A DNA stretch of 64,000 nt from Betaproteobacteria bacterium UBA1934. Its GTDB lineage: Bacteria; Pseudomonadota; Gammaproteobacteria; Burkholderiales; Rhodocyclaceae. Both the position numbers and the translations under genes were made by a program. The stretch's first letter is position 1. Each line of letters begins with the position of its first letter. The stretch spans positions 124,001-188,000 of the forward strand of contig DDFG01000004.1 of the NCBI GenBank assembly GCA_002337055.1, in the 5' to 3' direction. The notes under the pieces are model-generated. The model had not been told where the DNA came from, searched no databases, and saw only the letters and a list, made by a program, of their open reading frames with translations. This document shows, in pieces, positions 26,104-34,958 of this stretch.

Positions 26104-26297
26104 TGGGGCGGAATTTCGTCGCGCAAGCTGCCCGCCTCGGCGGGAAATGACATCTGCACCTGCTGCCTGAGCGCGCGCACTTCGGCCGCGAGCAGGTCGA
26201 TCTGCCGTTGCTGCTCGAATACCGTGCGATTCAGGGTTTCGAGCAGATCCTCGCCGAAACATACTTTTTCTTCTAACCGGGTCAAACGCTGTTCCAT
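26097..26297 (-). CDS. slyX: SlyX family coiled-coil protein
   Basis: A 66-residue coiled-coil protein of the SlyX family, of unknown role. It shows R-L-x-x-L-E-x-K heptads, F-Q/E-Q-x-x-I-D-x-L, and the family-typical ending with P-P-H-Y. A GGAGGGGGC site lies just before ATG 26297. It is downstream of ppsA on the same strand, but a strong terminator stands between them. Its 3' end overlaps DUF599. Confidence 0.9.
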   Translation of the reverse strand: MEQRLTRLEEKVCFGEDLLETLNRTVFEQQRQIDLLAAEVRALRQQVQMSFPAEAGSLRDEIPPHY

Positions 26298-26312
26298 GTC
26301 GCCCCCTCCAAT

Positions 26313-26338
26313 AGAAAAGGGCACGCGCCCGCGTGCCC
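26313..26338 (-). terminator. Intrinsic terminator after ppsA, directly upstream of slyX
   Basis: On the minus strand GGGCACGCG pairs with CGCGTGCCC (plus-strand arms 26319-26327 and 26330-26338) and is followed by TTTTC. It lies 16 bases before the slyX start, so slyX expression requires read-through or a cryptic promoter. Confidence 0.9.
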
Positions 26339-26364
26339 TGTCGGGTTGTCGGTTGACCCGAATT

Positions 26365-28734
26365 TTATTTGCCGCCGGCCAGACGCTGCCAGGTATCAAC
26401 CACCGTATCCGGATTCAGCGAAATGCTGGTGATGCCCTGCTGCATTAGCCATTCCGCCAGATCGGGGTGATCGGAGGGGCCTTGGCCGCAAATGCCGATG
26501 TACTTTCCGTGCTTGTTGCAGGCGGCGATGGCGGCAGCCAGCAAGGCCTTGACCGCCGGGTCGCGCTCGTCGAACAGGTTGGCGACCAGACCGGAATCGC
26601 GGTCGAGACCGAGAGTCAGCTGGGTGAGGTCGTTGGAGCCGATGGAGAAACCGTCGAAATGTTCGAGGAAGGCGTCGGCCAAGATGGCATTCGAGGGAAT
26701 CTCGCACATCATGATGACCTTGAGGCCGTTTTCGCCCCGCTTCAGACCGTGTTGCGCGAGCAGATCGATGACGCCGGTGCCCTCGCCGACGGTCCGTACG
26801 AAGGGAATCATCAGTTCGACATTGGTCAGGCCCATTTCCTCGCGCACCTTCTTCATCGCGCGACATTCGAGTTTGAAACACTCGGCAAAATCCGGCGAAA
26901 TGTAGCGCGAAGCGCCGCGAAATCCGATCATCGGATTTTCTTCTTCCGGCTCGTAGAGATCGCCACCTAGCAGTTTGCGGTATTCATTGGACTTGAAGTC
27001 GGAAAGGCGGACGATCACCGGACGCGGCCAGAAGGCGGCAGCGATAGTGGAGACGCCTTCGACCAGCTTTTCGACGAAGAACTCGGTCGGGTTGGCGTAA
27101 CCCCGGGCCCGGCGCTTGATTTCTTCGCGCTTCGAGGCCGGCAGACGCTCGACATCGAGAATGGCCTTGGGGTGGATGCCGATGACGTTGTTGATGATGA
27201 ACTCCACCCGGGCCAGACCTACGCCAGCATTCGGCAGTTGGGCAAAATCGAAGGCTAGTTCGGGGTTACCGACGTTCATCATGACCTTGACCGGAATCTC
27301 GGGCAGGCTGGAAATATCGGTGCGCACGACCTCGAAATCGAGCTTGCCGCGATACACATGGCCGGTATCACCCTCGGCGCAGGAGACGGTGACGATTTCA
27401 CCCTCCTCCAGGCTGCCGGTGGCATCGCCACAGCCGACGATGGCAGGAATGCCCAGTTCGCGCGCGATGATCGCGGCGTGGCAGGTCCGCCCGCCGCGAT
27501 TGGTGACGATGGCGGCGGCACGTTTCATCACCGGCTCCCAGTTCGGGTCGGTCATGTCGGCAACGAGCACATCGCCCGGTTGCACCTTGTCCATTTCGGA
27601 CGGATCGGCAACAACGCGCACCCGACCGACACCGATTTTCTGGCCGATTGCCCTGCCAGTGGCCAGCACCTTGGAAAACTGCTTGAGCTTGAATTTCTCC
27701 ATCTGCGTCGCGCTCGCTTGCGACTGCACCGTCTCCGGGCGCGCCTGCAAAATGTAGAGCTTGCCGTCGATACCGTCGCGGCCCCATTCGATGTCCATCG
27801 GCCGGCCGTAGTGCTTTTCAATGACCATGGCGTAGCTCGCCAGTTCCAGCACTTCGGCGTCGCTGATTGAGAACCGGTTGCGATCGGCCTCGGCGACTTC
27901 CTCGGTCACCGTCGACTTGCCGGCAACCTTTTCCGCCGCAAAGACCATCTTGATCATCTTGGAGCCGAGATTGCGACGCACGAGTGCATGCTTGCCGGCG
28001 GCCAGCATCGGTTTGTGCACGTAGAATTCGTCGGGGTTGACCGCGCCCTGCACCACCGTTTCGCCCAGGCCATACGAGGCCGTGACAAAAACCGCATCAC
28101 GGAAACCGGATTCGGTGTCCAGCGTAAACAACACGCCGGCCGCACCCTTGTCGGAACGCACCATGCGCTGCACGCCGGCGGACAGCGCCACCTCGGCATG
28201 CACAAAACCCTTGTGAACACGGTAAGCAATGGCGCGGTCGTTGTAGAGCGACGCGAATACTTCCTTCATCGCATGCAGAATGTTCTCGAAACCGGAAATG
28301 TTCAGAAAGGTTTCCTGCTGGCCGGCGAACGAGGCGTCTGGCAGATCCTCCGCCGTTGCGGAGGAGCGCACGGCAAACGAGGCATCCGGCGTCGAGTCGG
28401 CAATCAGCGCATCATAGTGCGTCTTGATCGCGGCTTGAAGTTCGGGCTGCAACGGAGTGTCGATGATCCACTGCCGGATTTTGGCACCGGTGGCGAGCAA
28501 AGCATTGACATCATCGACGTCGAGTATGTCGAGTTCCGCATTGATGCGATCAGCCAGGCCACCGTGCGCGAGGAAGTCGCGGTACGCTTTGGCCGTCGTT
28601 GCAAACCCCCCTGGCACACGCACGCCGCTGCCGGTCAACTGGCTGATCATTTCGCCGAGCGAGGCGTTCTTGCCGCCCACCTTGTCTACGTCGGTCATAC
28701 GCAGGTGCTCGAAGCTCATCACATATTCGTTCAT
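26365..28734 (-). CDS. ppsA: Phosphoenolpyruvate synthase
   Basis: PEP synthase converts pyruvate and ATP to PEP, AMP and phosphate for gluconeogenesis. It has 789 residues, the usual length. The N-terminal ATP-grasp domain has V-G-G-K-N-A-S-L-G-E-M and F-A-V-R-S-S-A-T-A-E-D. The phosphohistidine is in N-R-G-G-R-T-C-H-A-A-I-I-A-R. The PEP-binding barrel has G-S-N-D-L-T-Q-L-T-L-G and I-C-G-Q-G-P-S. ATG 28734 has GGGGA at good spacing; the six-codon TTG extension is less likely. ppsR is divergently encoded 96 bases away. Confidence 0.98.
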   Translation of the reverse strand: MNEYVMSFEHLRMTDVDKVGGKNASLGEMISQLTGSGVRVPGGFATTAKAYRDFLAHGGLADRINAELDILDVDDVNALLATGAKIRQWIIDTPLQPELQAAIKTHYDALIADSTPDASFAVRSSATAEDLPDASFAGQQETFLNISGFENILHAMKEVFASLYNDRAIAYRVHKGFVHAEVALSAGVQRMVRSDKGAAGVLFTLDTESGFRDAVFVTASYGLGETVVQGAVNPDEFYVHKPMLAAGKHALVRRNLGSKMIKMVFAAEKVAGKSTVTEEVAEADRNRFSISDAEVLELASYAMVIEKHYGRPMDIEWGRDGIDGKLYILQARPETVQSQASATQMEKFKLKQFSKVLATGRAIGQKIGVGRVRVVADPSEMDKVQPGDVLVADMTDPNWEPVMKRAAAIVTNRGGRTCHAAIIARELGIPAIVGCGDATGSLEEGEIVTVSCAEGDTGHVYRGKLDFEVVRTDISSLPEIPVKVMMNVGNPELAFDFAQLPNAGVGLARVEFIINNVIGIHPKAILDVERLPASKREEIKRRARGYANPTEFFVEKLVEGVSTIAAAFWPRPVIVRLSDFKSNEYRKLLGGDLYEPEEENPMIGFRGASRYISPDFAECFKLECRAMKKVREEMGLTNVELMIPFVRTVGEGTGVIDLLAQHGLKRGENGLKVIMMCEIPSNAILADAFLEHFDGFSIGSNDLTQLTLGLDRDSGLVANLFDERDPAVKALLAAAIAACNKHGKYIGICGQGPSDHPDLAEWLMQQGITSISLNPDTVVDTWQRLAGGK

Positions 28735-28830
28735 TGCATCCCCAATCAGCAAAGCGGTAGTTTGTTCAACTTGTCATTATCGCAAATTGAGAGAGGATTC
28801 ATCCACCGAATTTGCGCCATCGCGGCTAGA

Positions 28831-29655
28831 ATGGCGGCTATGCACCCCGTCCGCCGCACTGTCTTCTACGTGTCCGATGGCACCGGCCTGACCGCCGAGG
28901 CGTTAGGCCACAGCCTGTTGACGCAATTTGAAGGTGTGCAGTTCACACAGATACGGACCCCCTTCATCGACAGTGAAGAAAAGGCACGCGCCGTCGTCGA
29001 GCGCATAAACGCAACCGGCGAGAGCGACGGACTACGTCCCATTCTGATCACCACGCTGATCGATCACTCGCTTGCAGCGGTAGTTCACGAAGCTGACGCG
29101 TTTTGCCTGTCTTTTTTTGAGAGTTTTTTGGCGCCGCTCGAGGCCGAACTGGGGCAAAAATCTTCTCATACCATTGGACGTTCGCACGGCTCCGCAGACA
29201 GTTTGAACTATCAGCGTCGGATTGAAGCGATCAATTTTACGCTCGCGCACGACGATGGCGTCTCGGAACACGAACTGGAAAAATCTGACATCGTGCTGGT
29301 CGGCGTATCGCGCTGCGGCAAAACGCCCACTTCGCTATATCTGGCCATGCAATTCGGCCTCAAGGTGGCGAATTTTCCGCTGATTCCGGAAGATTTCGAA
29401 CGCCGCAAGCTGCCTGGCAGCCTGGAACGCCATCGCGCCAAATTGTTCGGCTTGACGATACAGCCGGAGCGTCTCGCGGTGATCCGCGAGGAGCGCCGGC
29501 CAGGGAGCCGTTATGCCGCACTCAGCAATTGCCGTTATGAGATTGCGGAAGCGGAACGGATGATGAGCCGCGAAGGCATTCGCTGGCTAGACTCATCGAC
29601 CAAGTCGATCGAAGAGATTTCGACCACTATTCTTCAGGAATTGCGGTTGGGTTAG
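28831..29655 (+). CDS. ppsR: PEP synthase regulatory kinase/pyrophosphorylase (DUF299)
   Basis: A bifunctional serine/threonine kinase and phosphotransferase that inactivates PEP synthase by ADP-dependent phosphorylation and reactivates it by phosphorolysis. It has 274 residues from ATG 28831 (271 from ATG 28840). It has the opening V-F-Y-V-S-D-G-T-G-L-T-A-E and the P-loop G-V-S-R-C-G-K-T-P-T-S (about 154-164). The ending L-D-S-S-T-K-S-I-E-E-I-S is family-typical. It is divergent from its presumed target ppsA. Homologous proteins also control PPDK, so ppdK in this window could be a second target. Its last 29 bases overlap the convergent GGDEF gene. Confidence 0.96.
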   Translation: MAAMHPVRRTVFYVSDGTGLTAEALGHSLLTQFEGVQFTQIRTPFIDSEEKARAVVERINATGESDGLRPILITTLIDHSLAAVVHEADAFCLSFFESFLAPLEAELGQKSSHTIGRSHGSADSLNYQRRIEAINFTLAHDDGVSEHELEKSDIVLVGVSRCGKTPTSLYLAMQFGLKVANFPLIPEDFERRKLPGSLERHRAKLFGLTIQPERLAVIREERRPGSRYAALSNCRYEIAEAERMMSREGIRWLDSSTKSIEEISTTILQELRLG

Positions 29656-30925
29656 GCCAATCTCGCGGTGCCACCACGACGCGATTCCGACCTTCATCTT
29701 TGGCACGATACAGGGCACCGTCAGCTCCAGACAACATGCGCTCAAAACCACACTCAATCTGATTATTGACACCAATACTCACCGTCAAGGCAATTGGTCG
29801 ACCATTGGCATCGTGGAAATCGAGCCTTTCCACAGCGCGGCATATCCTTTCGAAAAACGATTTATCATCGTTTGCCGAAAGCGAAACGATGCAAAACTCT
29901 TCACCACCCATTCTGGCGACAAGATCGCCCGAACCCACGCATTTAACCAGACATTCCGCGACTGAGATAAGAGCGCGATCACCAATTTCATGCCCGAATT
30001 GATCGTTCACTCGCTTGAAATGGTCTATGTCAACAACGGCAACTGACAGTGAGGTGTGCTCCCGTTGCGCCTGCACCGCCATAGCATTGCCCTGAAGATA
30101 TAGGTACCGTCGGTTATATAGATTGGTCAGGTAATCGCGGTTGGCAAGTCGTTCCATCAGCCGAATATGATCCAGCGTATCCAGATGGTGAATCACTCGC
30201 GCATAGAATTCTTCAACCAAAAACGGCTTCCGCAGAATATCGTCAGCTCCTGCTTTCAGAAATTGGGCTCCAATATATGGATTGTCGGAACCTGTCACGC
30301 CGATGATGCAAGCTCGAGCGCGACTGACACGAGCCCGCACCGCTGCAGTCAGTTGAACGCCATTCATACCCGGCATCTCATAATCGAACAGCATGAGTCT
30401 GATGTCAGGATGCTGCTGCACTATTTTCATAGCCTGTTCGGCGTTTTCCGCATTCAGTACTTGTAGGCAATGAACTTGCAGTAGATGACTCAGATATGAT
30501 CTGAACGCATCGCTATCATCAACAACCAATACCTTTAAATAATGATTGGCAACGACTCGTCGAACGAGATTGGCAGCATATTCAACCGACGCAACAGTTT
30601 GCTTAGAAAGGTAGTCAACAATTGGTTTGGCGACAATACGGTCACGCATGCCCTCGCTAATGTTGCTCGTCAAAACGATAACTGCAATCTCATGACGACA
30701 CACAAGATCAACCGCCTCACCATCAGGCGCATCAGGCAACACCAAATCAACAACAGCAACCTTGTAGCGACTTTTATCTTCGTCAAGAAGGCGTTCGGCA
30801 TCGGAGTAACTCTGAGCGATATCGACCTGCAGACGAGTCAGCTTGCTGATTGCCTCCGAGAGCTTGCGCACGGCGAGCGCGCTGTCCTCAATCAGCAAAA
30901 CCCTGGACTCTAATTGTTTGCTCAC
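29627..30925 (-). CDS. Two-receiver response regulator with GGDEF diguanylate cyclase domain
   Basis: A 432-residue cytoplasmic protein with two receiver domains and a diguanylate cyclase. Receiver 1 (about 7-125) has Asp60 in V-V-D-L-V-L-P; receiver 2 (about 130-250) has Asp181 in F-D-Y-E-M-P-G-M-N-G and L-R-K-P. The GGDEF domain has R-D-Y-L-T-N-L-Y-N-R-R-Y and active-site G-G-E-E-F at 340-344. The product-inhibition site normally R-x-x-D five residues earlier is G-S-G-D, so feedback inhibition may be lost. The start is GTG 30925 without a clear ribosome site. The gene is AT-richer than its neighbours. Confidence 0.92.
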   Translation of the reverse strand: MSKQLESRVLLIEDSALAVRKLSEAISKLTRLQVDIAQSYSDAERLLDEDKSRYKVAVVDLVLPDAPDGEAVDLVCRHEIAVIVLTSNISEGMRDRIVAKPIVDYLSKQTVASVEYAANLVRRVVANHYLKVLVVDDSDAFRSYLSHLLQVHCLQVLNAENAEQAMKIVQQHPDIRLMLFDYEMPGMNGVQLTAAVRARVSRARACIIGVTGSDNPYIGAQFLKAGADDILRKPFLVEEFYARVIHHLDTLDHIRLMERLANRDYLTNLYNRRYLYLQGNAMAVQAQREHTSLSVAVVDIDHFKRVNDQFGHEIGDRALISVAECLVKCVGSGDLVARMGGEEFCIVSLSANDDKSFFERICRAVERLDFHDANGRPIALTVSIGVNNQIECGFERMLSGADGALYRAKDEGRNRVVVAPRDWPNPTAIPEE

Positions 30926-31034
30926 TTTTTGTTAGCGATAGTGATGGAGACCCAATTCTCAATGATTACAGATCACTTGCCAATCCATTTGGCTACTTTG
31001 CCAAGGGCTCAAGCATCGGAGACATGTTCGATAC

Positions 31035-31643
31035 TTACAGCCCAGCCGTCAGTACACCGCGTATCAACCCGACGGCAACCCCTTCGATCACCAGAGGGTC
31101 TTTCGAGAGATCGACCACAATCGGCGCGAAATCGGGATTTTCGGCGATCAGTTCGACCCAGCCGCGATGCCGCTTGAGTCGCTTGACCGTCACTTCGTCG
31201 TCAAGCCGGGCGACGACAATCTGACCATCCCGGACTTCCTGTGTGCGATGTATCGCCAGCAAGTCACCATCGTAGATGCCAGCATCGACCATCGACAGCC
31301 CGCGCACCTTGAGCAGAAAATCAGCACGCGGCGTGAACAAGCTAGCATCCAGTGCGTAACGCCCCTGAACGTTTTCAACCGCGAGAATGGGAGAACCCGC
31401 CGCCACGCTCCCAATCAGTGGCAGACCGAGTTGCTCAACCAGACGAATACCGCGCGCCGAACCGGGCTCGAGCACCACGGCGCCCTTTCTGGCCAGCGCC
31501 TTGAGATGATCCTCAGCCGCGTTGGGCGAGGCAAATCCGAACGCCTGCGCGATTTCTGCGCGGGTTGGCGGCGCGCCAAGCACCTCAAGCGTGTCCTTGA
31601 TGAAATCGAGAATTTCCTTCTGACGCGGGGTAAGTTTGTCCAT
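31035..31643 (-). CDS. lexA: LexA SOS repressor
   Basis: The SOS-response repressor, 202 residues. An N-terminal winged helix-turn-helix (T-R-A-E-I-A-Q-A-F-G-F) precedes the self-cleavage site Ala82-Gly83 (S-V-A-A-G-S-P). Catalytic Ser117 is in R-G-L-S-M and Lys154 in V-T-V-K-R-L. A consensus LexA box sits 24 bases upstream of the start, consistent with autorepression. The GGDEF gene follows on the same strand after 109 bases. Confidence 0.98.
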   Translation of the reverse strand: MDKLTPRQKEILDFIKDTLEVLGAPPTRAEIAQAFGFASPNAAEDHLKALARKGAVVLEPGSARGIRLVEQLGLPLIGSVAAGSPILAVENVQGRYALDASLFTPRADFLLKVRGLSMVDAGIYDGDLLAIHRTQEVRDGQIVVARLDDEVTVKRLKRHRGWVELIAENPDFAPIVVDLSKDPLVIEGVAVGLIRGVLTAGL

Positions 31644-31666
31644 ATCCGGCCTCCATTACCGTTTAT

Positions 31667-31682
31667 CTGTATTTTTATACAG
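31667..31682. promoter_or_regulatory. LexA (SOS) box upstream of lexA
   Basis: CTGTATTTTTATACAG fits the gammaproteobacterial/betaproteobacterial SOS box CTG-N10-CAG with an AT core, palindromic in its outer six bases. It lies 24 bases before the lexA start. Confidence 0.93.
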
Positions 31683-31704
31683 TTTTACAGAAATGGCAAG
31701 GGCT

Positions 31705-31737
31705 CCGCAATCCCGCCGTCGGAGCGCCGGATTGCGG
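31705..31737 (-). terminator. Hairpin between the isomerase gene and lexA
   Basis: CCGCAATCC (31705-31713) and GGATTGCGG (31729-31737) form a perfect nine-base stem with a 15-base loop, just after the isomerase stop. No T run follows, so it may be an RNA-protecting or Rho-related hairpin rather than an intrinsic terminator. Confidence 0.4.
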
Positions 31738-31742
31738 GTCTC

Positions 31743-32345
31743 TCAGAACCCGCCCTTCTCCAGCCACATTTCGATCTGCGGCAATCGATCGACCCCAAAA
31801 AATGGCTCGTCGTCGATCACCACATAGGGCGACCCGAACACACCTCTGGCAATCGCCGCTGCCGTTTCGGCTTGCAGACGCTCCTTGACCTCCGGCGTCG
31901 CCAGCGCTGCGGCAAGCACGCCGGCATTGGCGCCCAGATCGGCCGCCAGCGCGATCACTGTTTCCGGCGCCGAAATATCGCGCCCTTCAACGAAAAGGGC
32001 GCGATAGACCGCGTGCGCGAACCGCCGTGCCAACCCGCAATCCTGGCCGTGCAACCAGTAGTAGGCGCGTCCGGCTGCCTGCGTCGGCAGTGGAAATTTC
32101 GACGGATGCCGATAGGGAATCCCGAGAAAGCGACCGGTGCGCAGTACGTCACGCGCCATGTATGGCCCTTTCAACGGCAGCCCGATGGGCGCCTGGGCAC
32201 CGGTTTCCTTGAATACCAGGCCAAGTAGGATGGGATGCCAGCGCACCTTGCGCTCAAAGCGCGCCGCGACAGCATCGATCTTTTCGCTCATGAAATAGCC
32301 GTAGGGCGACGTGAAATCGAAGTAGAAGTCGATGGGTTCGGACAT
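31743..32345 (-). CDS. DsbA-family 2-hydroxychromene-2-carboxylate isomerase-like protein
   Basis: A 200-residue thioredoxin-fold protein of the HCCA isomerase/kappa-class GST group. It has the signature I-D-F-Y-F-D-F-T-S-P-Y-G-Y, in which the Ser of S-P-Y-G is the glutathione-activating residue, and the C-terminal G-V-F-G-S-P-Y-V-V-I-D-D-E-P-F-F-G-x-D-R. HCCA isomerases act in naphthalene breakdown, but many genomes carry homologues with no such pathway and no aromatic genes are nearby. A general glutathione-dependent role is more likely. It lies between ugd and lexA. Confidence 0.85.
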   Translation of the reverse strand: MSEPIDFYFDFTSPYGYFMSEKIDAVAARFERKVRWHPILLGLVFKETGAQAPIGLPLKGPYMARDVLRTGRFLGIPYRHPSKFPLPTQAAGRAYYWLHGQDCGLARRFAHAVYRALFVEGRDISAPETVIALAADLGANAGVLAAALATPEVKERLQAETAAAIARGVFGSPYVVIDDEPFFGVDRLPQIEMWLEKGGF

Positions 32346-32405
32346 GGCGTGTCTCCTTCGCGGTGGTGGTGCGGACGAACCTGAAGGTCCGTTCGCGGGC
32401 CTGGC

Positions 32406-33572
32406 TCAGTCACGGGTGAATAGGTCGCGGGTAAAGACCTTCTCGCGGACATCCTCTAGTTCCGGATGCATCCGGTTGGAGAGGATGACGTCGCACTCGG
32501 CCTTGAATTCAGCCAGCGAATCGATACGACGGGAACCGAAGAAATGATCATCCTTGAGTACCGGTTCGTAGATCACGCACTCGATGCCTTTGCCCTTGAT
32601 GCGCTTCATGATGCCCTGGATCGAGGATGCACGGAAGTTGTCCGACCCTTCCTTCATGATCAGCCGGTAGACGCCCACCCGCTTGGGGTTTCTGGAGATG
32701 ATGGTATCGGCCAGGAAATCCTTGCGCGTGCGATTCGAATCGACAATGGCCTGAATAATGTTGTTCGGTACGGATTCATAGTTGGCGCGCAATTGCTTGG
32801 TGTCCTTGGGCAGGCAATAGCCGCCGAAACCGAAGGACGGGTTGTTGTAGTGCATGCCGATGCGGGGATCGAGGCCCACGCCTTCGATGATCTGGCGGGT
32901 GTCGAGGCCGTACTTGAGCGCGTAGGAATCCAGCTCATTGAAATAGGCCACCCGCATGGCCAGGTATGAATTGGAAAAGAGCTTGACGGCCTCCGCCTCG
33001 GTGGCCGAGGTAAACAGCACTGGTGTATGCGGGTCAAGCGAGCCTTCCTTGAGAATCTGGGCGATGGTCTCGCCCTCTTTTGATTTTTCGCCAACGATGA
33101 TGCGCGAAGGATGCAGGTTATCCCACAGAGCCTTGCCCTCACGCAGAAATTCCGGCGAGAAGATCAGCTTCATGCCAGGATATTTCAGCCGCGTCTTCTC
33201 GGTATAGCCGACCGGTATGGTCGACTTGATGCAAACGATGGCCTGGCGGTTGATGCGGTAAATATCATCGAAAATACGCTCGATGATCGAAGTATCGAAA
33301 TAGTTGCCTTCAGCGTTGTAATCGGTAGGTCCGGCCACGAAAATCACTTCGGCCCCGAGATAGGCTTCTTCGGCATGGGTGGTCGCGGTCAGGTCGAGCG
33401 GCTTGCTGGCCAGAAAATCTGAAATCTCGTGATCAACGATGGGCGATTCCCGGCGGTTGATGGCCTCAACACGCTCGGTCAGCACATCCAGCGCCACCAC
33501 CTTGTGCCGTTGCGATGCCAGCACCGCAATCGACAATCCGACATACCCCAAACCCGCGACTGCAATTTTCAT
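32406..33572 (-). CDS. ugd: UDP-glucose/GDP-mannose dehydrogenase family protein
   Basis: An NAD-dependent sugar-nucleotide 6-dehydrogenase, most like UDP-glucose dehydrogenase, giving UDP-glucuronate for surface polysaccharide. It has 388 residues. It shows the N-terminal G-L-G-Y-V-G-L-S Rossmann motif, K-S-T-I-P-V-G-Y-T, S-P-E-F-L-R-E-G-K-A, and catalytic Cys253 in G-F-G-G-Y-C-L-P-K-D. The context (heptose and LPS genes upstream on the same strand) supports an LPS or exopolysaccharide role. Confidence 0.93.
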   Translation of the reverse strand: MKIAVAGLGYVGLSIAVLASQRHKVVALDVLTERVEAINRRESPIVDHEISDFLASKPLDLTATTHAEEAYLGAEVIFVAGPTDYNAEGNYFDTSIIERIFDDIYRINRQAIVCIKSTIPVGYTEKTRLKYPGMKLIFSPEFLREGKALWDNLHPSRIIVGEKSKEGETIAQILKEGSLDPHTPVLFTSATEAEAVKLFSNSYLAMRVAYFNELDSYALKYGLDTRQIIEGVGLDPRIGMHYNNPSFGFGGYCLPKDTKQLRANYESVPNNIIQAIVDSNRTRKDFLADTIISRNPKRVGVYRLIMKEGSDNFRASSIQGIMKRIKGKGIECVIYEPVLKDDHFFGSRRIDSLAEFKAECDVILSNRMHPELEDVREKVFTRDLFTRD

Positions 33573-33611
33573 TTGACGACCTCTCTCAACAAAGTAAATA
33601 CGGCTCCTCGA

Positions 33612-34958
33612 CTACTCGCCGGGCAAATCGATCCCCTTGAGCTTGCGATAAAGATCTACTGCATAGGAATCCGTCATGCCGGCGACGAAGTCGGCCACCT
33701 GCAACAGGCGAACATACGGATCAGTGTCAGGCTGACCACCATGGGCGAGAAACTGCCGTGGCAACAGTTCAAGTAACATGCGCTCGCGTGTTGTCTTGCG
33801 CCGACACCCGGCCCCCGCCTCCACAGCAGCGGTAAATAGCGAGAGCAGCCCACCCAAGACCTCGAAACCCGCTGTCTCGATTTCAAGCGCCGGCCTCGCC
33901 GTGTAGATGGTCTCCTTGGCCAGTTTCAGCACCGCCTGCAAAGGCACTGCCAGCGGCGACTGGCCGAGGAGTTCGTCGTCGAAACGGCCTTCGACAATCG
34001 CAGCCTCGTTTTCGAGAAAGACCGCTGCCGCGCTCTCCAGCAACTGGCCGATCGCCTTGGCGCGCAGGTATTCGAGGCGATCCTTGGCATCGAACAGGCG
34101 TTCGAGCCGCCCCGCACTGACGCTGATCCCGGCGATCTCGGCAAGCAGTTGTTCGGCATCGCGATACGGCACAAACCCGAGGCGCGCAGCATCTTCCAGA
34201 TCGACGATCAGATAGCAGGCATCGTCCGCCACCTCAACCAGCAATGCCAGAGGATGCCGCCTCCAGGCCTGCCCCGGCACGCGCTCAACCAGCCCGGTGG
34301 TAACGGCAACGCGGCGGAAGGATTCCGCATCATGCTGAAAATAACCGAATTTGCCGCCACTTTTGCCGTCGAGTTCGATGTCCAGGTGCGAGGGACGTGG
34401 ATATTTGGTGAAGGTCGCCAGTACCGCCGCCGTTAGCTGGAGACCCGGATTGGCGGGGCTTTGCAGTCGGGTCAGAATACGAAAACCCTGGGCATTGCCT
34501 TCGTAACGTTCGAAATCGGCACGTTCCGCCGCCGACAGGGCATGCTGTTCGAGCAGGCCGGACGCCTTGAACCATTCCCGAATGGCATCTTCACCGGCGT
34601 GCCCGAAAGGAGGATTGCCGATGTCGTGCGCCAGGCAGGCGGCGCCGACGATGGCGCCAAAATCGGCGGATTCCACCTGCTCCAGGCGATGCCGGGCGAT
34701 GATCTCGCGGCCGACCAGAGCGCCTAACGATCTCCCGACACAACTCGCCTCCAGGCTATGCGTCAGGCGCGTACGGACGTAATCACTCTTGGAAAGCGGA
34801 AAGACCTGAGTTTTGTCCTTCAAGCGGCGAAAAGCCGAGGTAAAGACAATACGGTCGTAATCCTGCTGAAAGGCCGTACGTTCGGGAGCAAACGGCGCGG
34901 CGCCAGCGCCAAGGCGTTCGGCCGAGAGCAGTTTCGACCAGGTCGCCGCAAGGCTCAT
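33612..34958 (-). CDS. dgt: Deoxyguanosinetriphosphate triphosphohydrolase-like protein
   Basis: An HD-superfamily dNTPase that splits dNTPs to nucleoside and triphosphate, 448 residues. The opening region has D-Y-D-R-I-V-F-T-S-A-F-R-R-L-K-D-K-T-Q-V. The metal site is built from R-L-T-H-S and L-A-H-D-I-G-N-P-P-F-G-H. It overlaps the exonuclease gene by ATGA, so both are co-translated. It is the Dgt-like group typical of proteobacteria and might balance dNTP pools or limit phage replication. Confidence 0.94.
   Translation of the reverse strand: MSLAATWSKLLSAERLGAGAAPFAPERTAFQQDYDRIVFTSAFRRLKDKTQVFPLSKSDYVRTRLTHSLEASCVGRSLGALVGREIIARHRLEQVESADFGAIVGAACLAHDIGNPPFGHAGEDAIREWFKASGLLEQHALSAAERADFERYEGNAQGFRILTRLQSPANPGLQLTAAVLATFTKYPRPSHLDIELDGKSGGKFGYFQHDAESFRRVAVTTGLVERVPGQAWRRHPLALLVEVADDACYLIVDLEDAARLGFVPYRDAEQLLAEIAGISVSAGRLERLFDAKDRLEYLRAKAIGQLLESAAAVFLENEAAIVEGRFDDELLGQSPLAVPLQAVLKLAKETIYTARPALEIETAGFEVLGGLLSLFTAAVEAGAGCRRKTTRERMLLELLPRQFLAHGGQPDTDPYVRLLQVADFVAGMTDSYAVDLYRKLKGIDLPGE

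Noticed and set aside
27988..28830. 5' extension of the ppsR frame across ppsA
   Set aside because: The extension is antisense to ppsA; the DUF299 family starts right after 28831.
31167..32228. A 353-codon plus-strand frame over lexA and the isomerase
   Set aside because: It covers the lexA SOS box and two well-supported genes on the other strand.
31743..32345. Aromatic degradation function for the isomerase-like gene
   Set aside because: No ring-cleavage or dioxygenase gene is nearby; the family is often found without such pathways.
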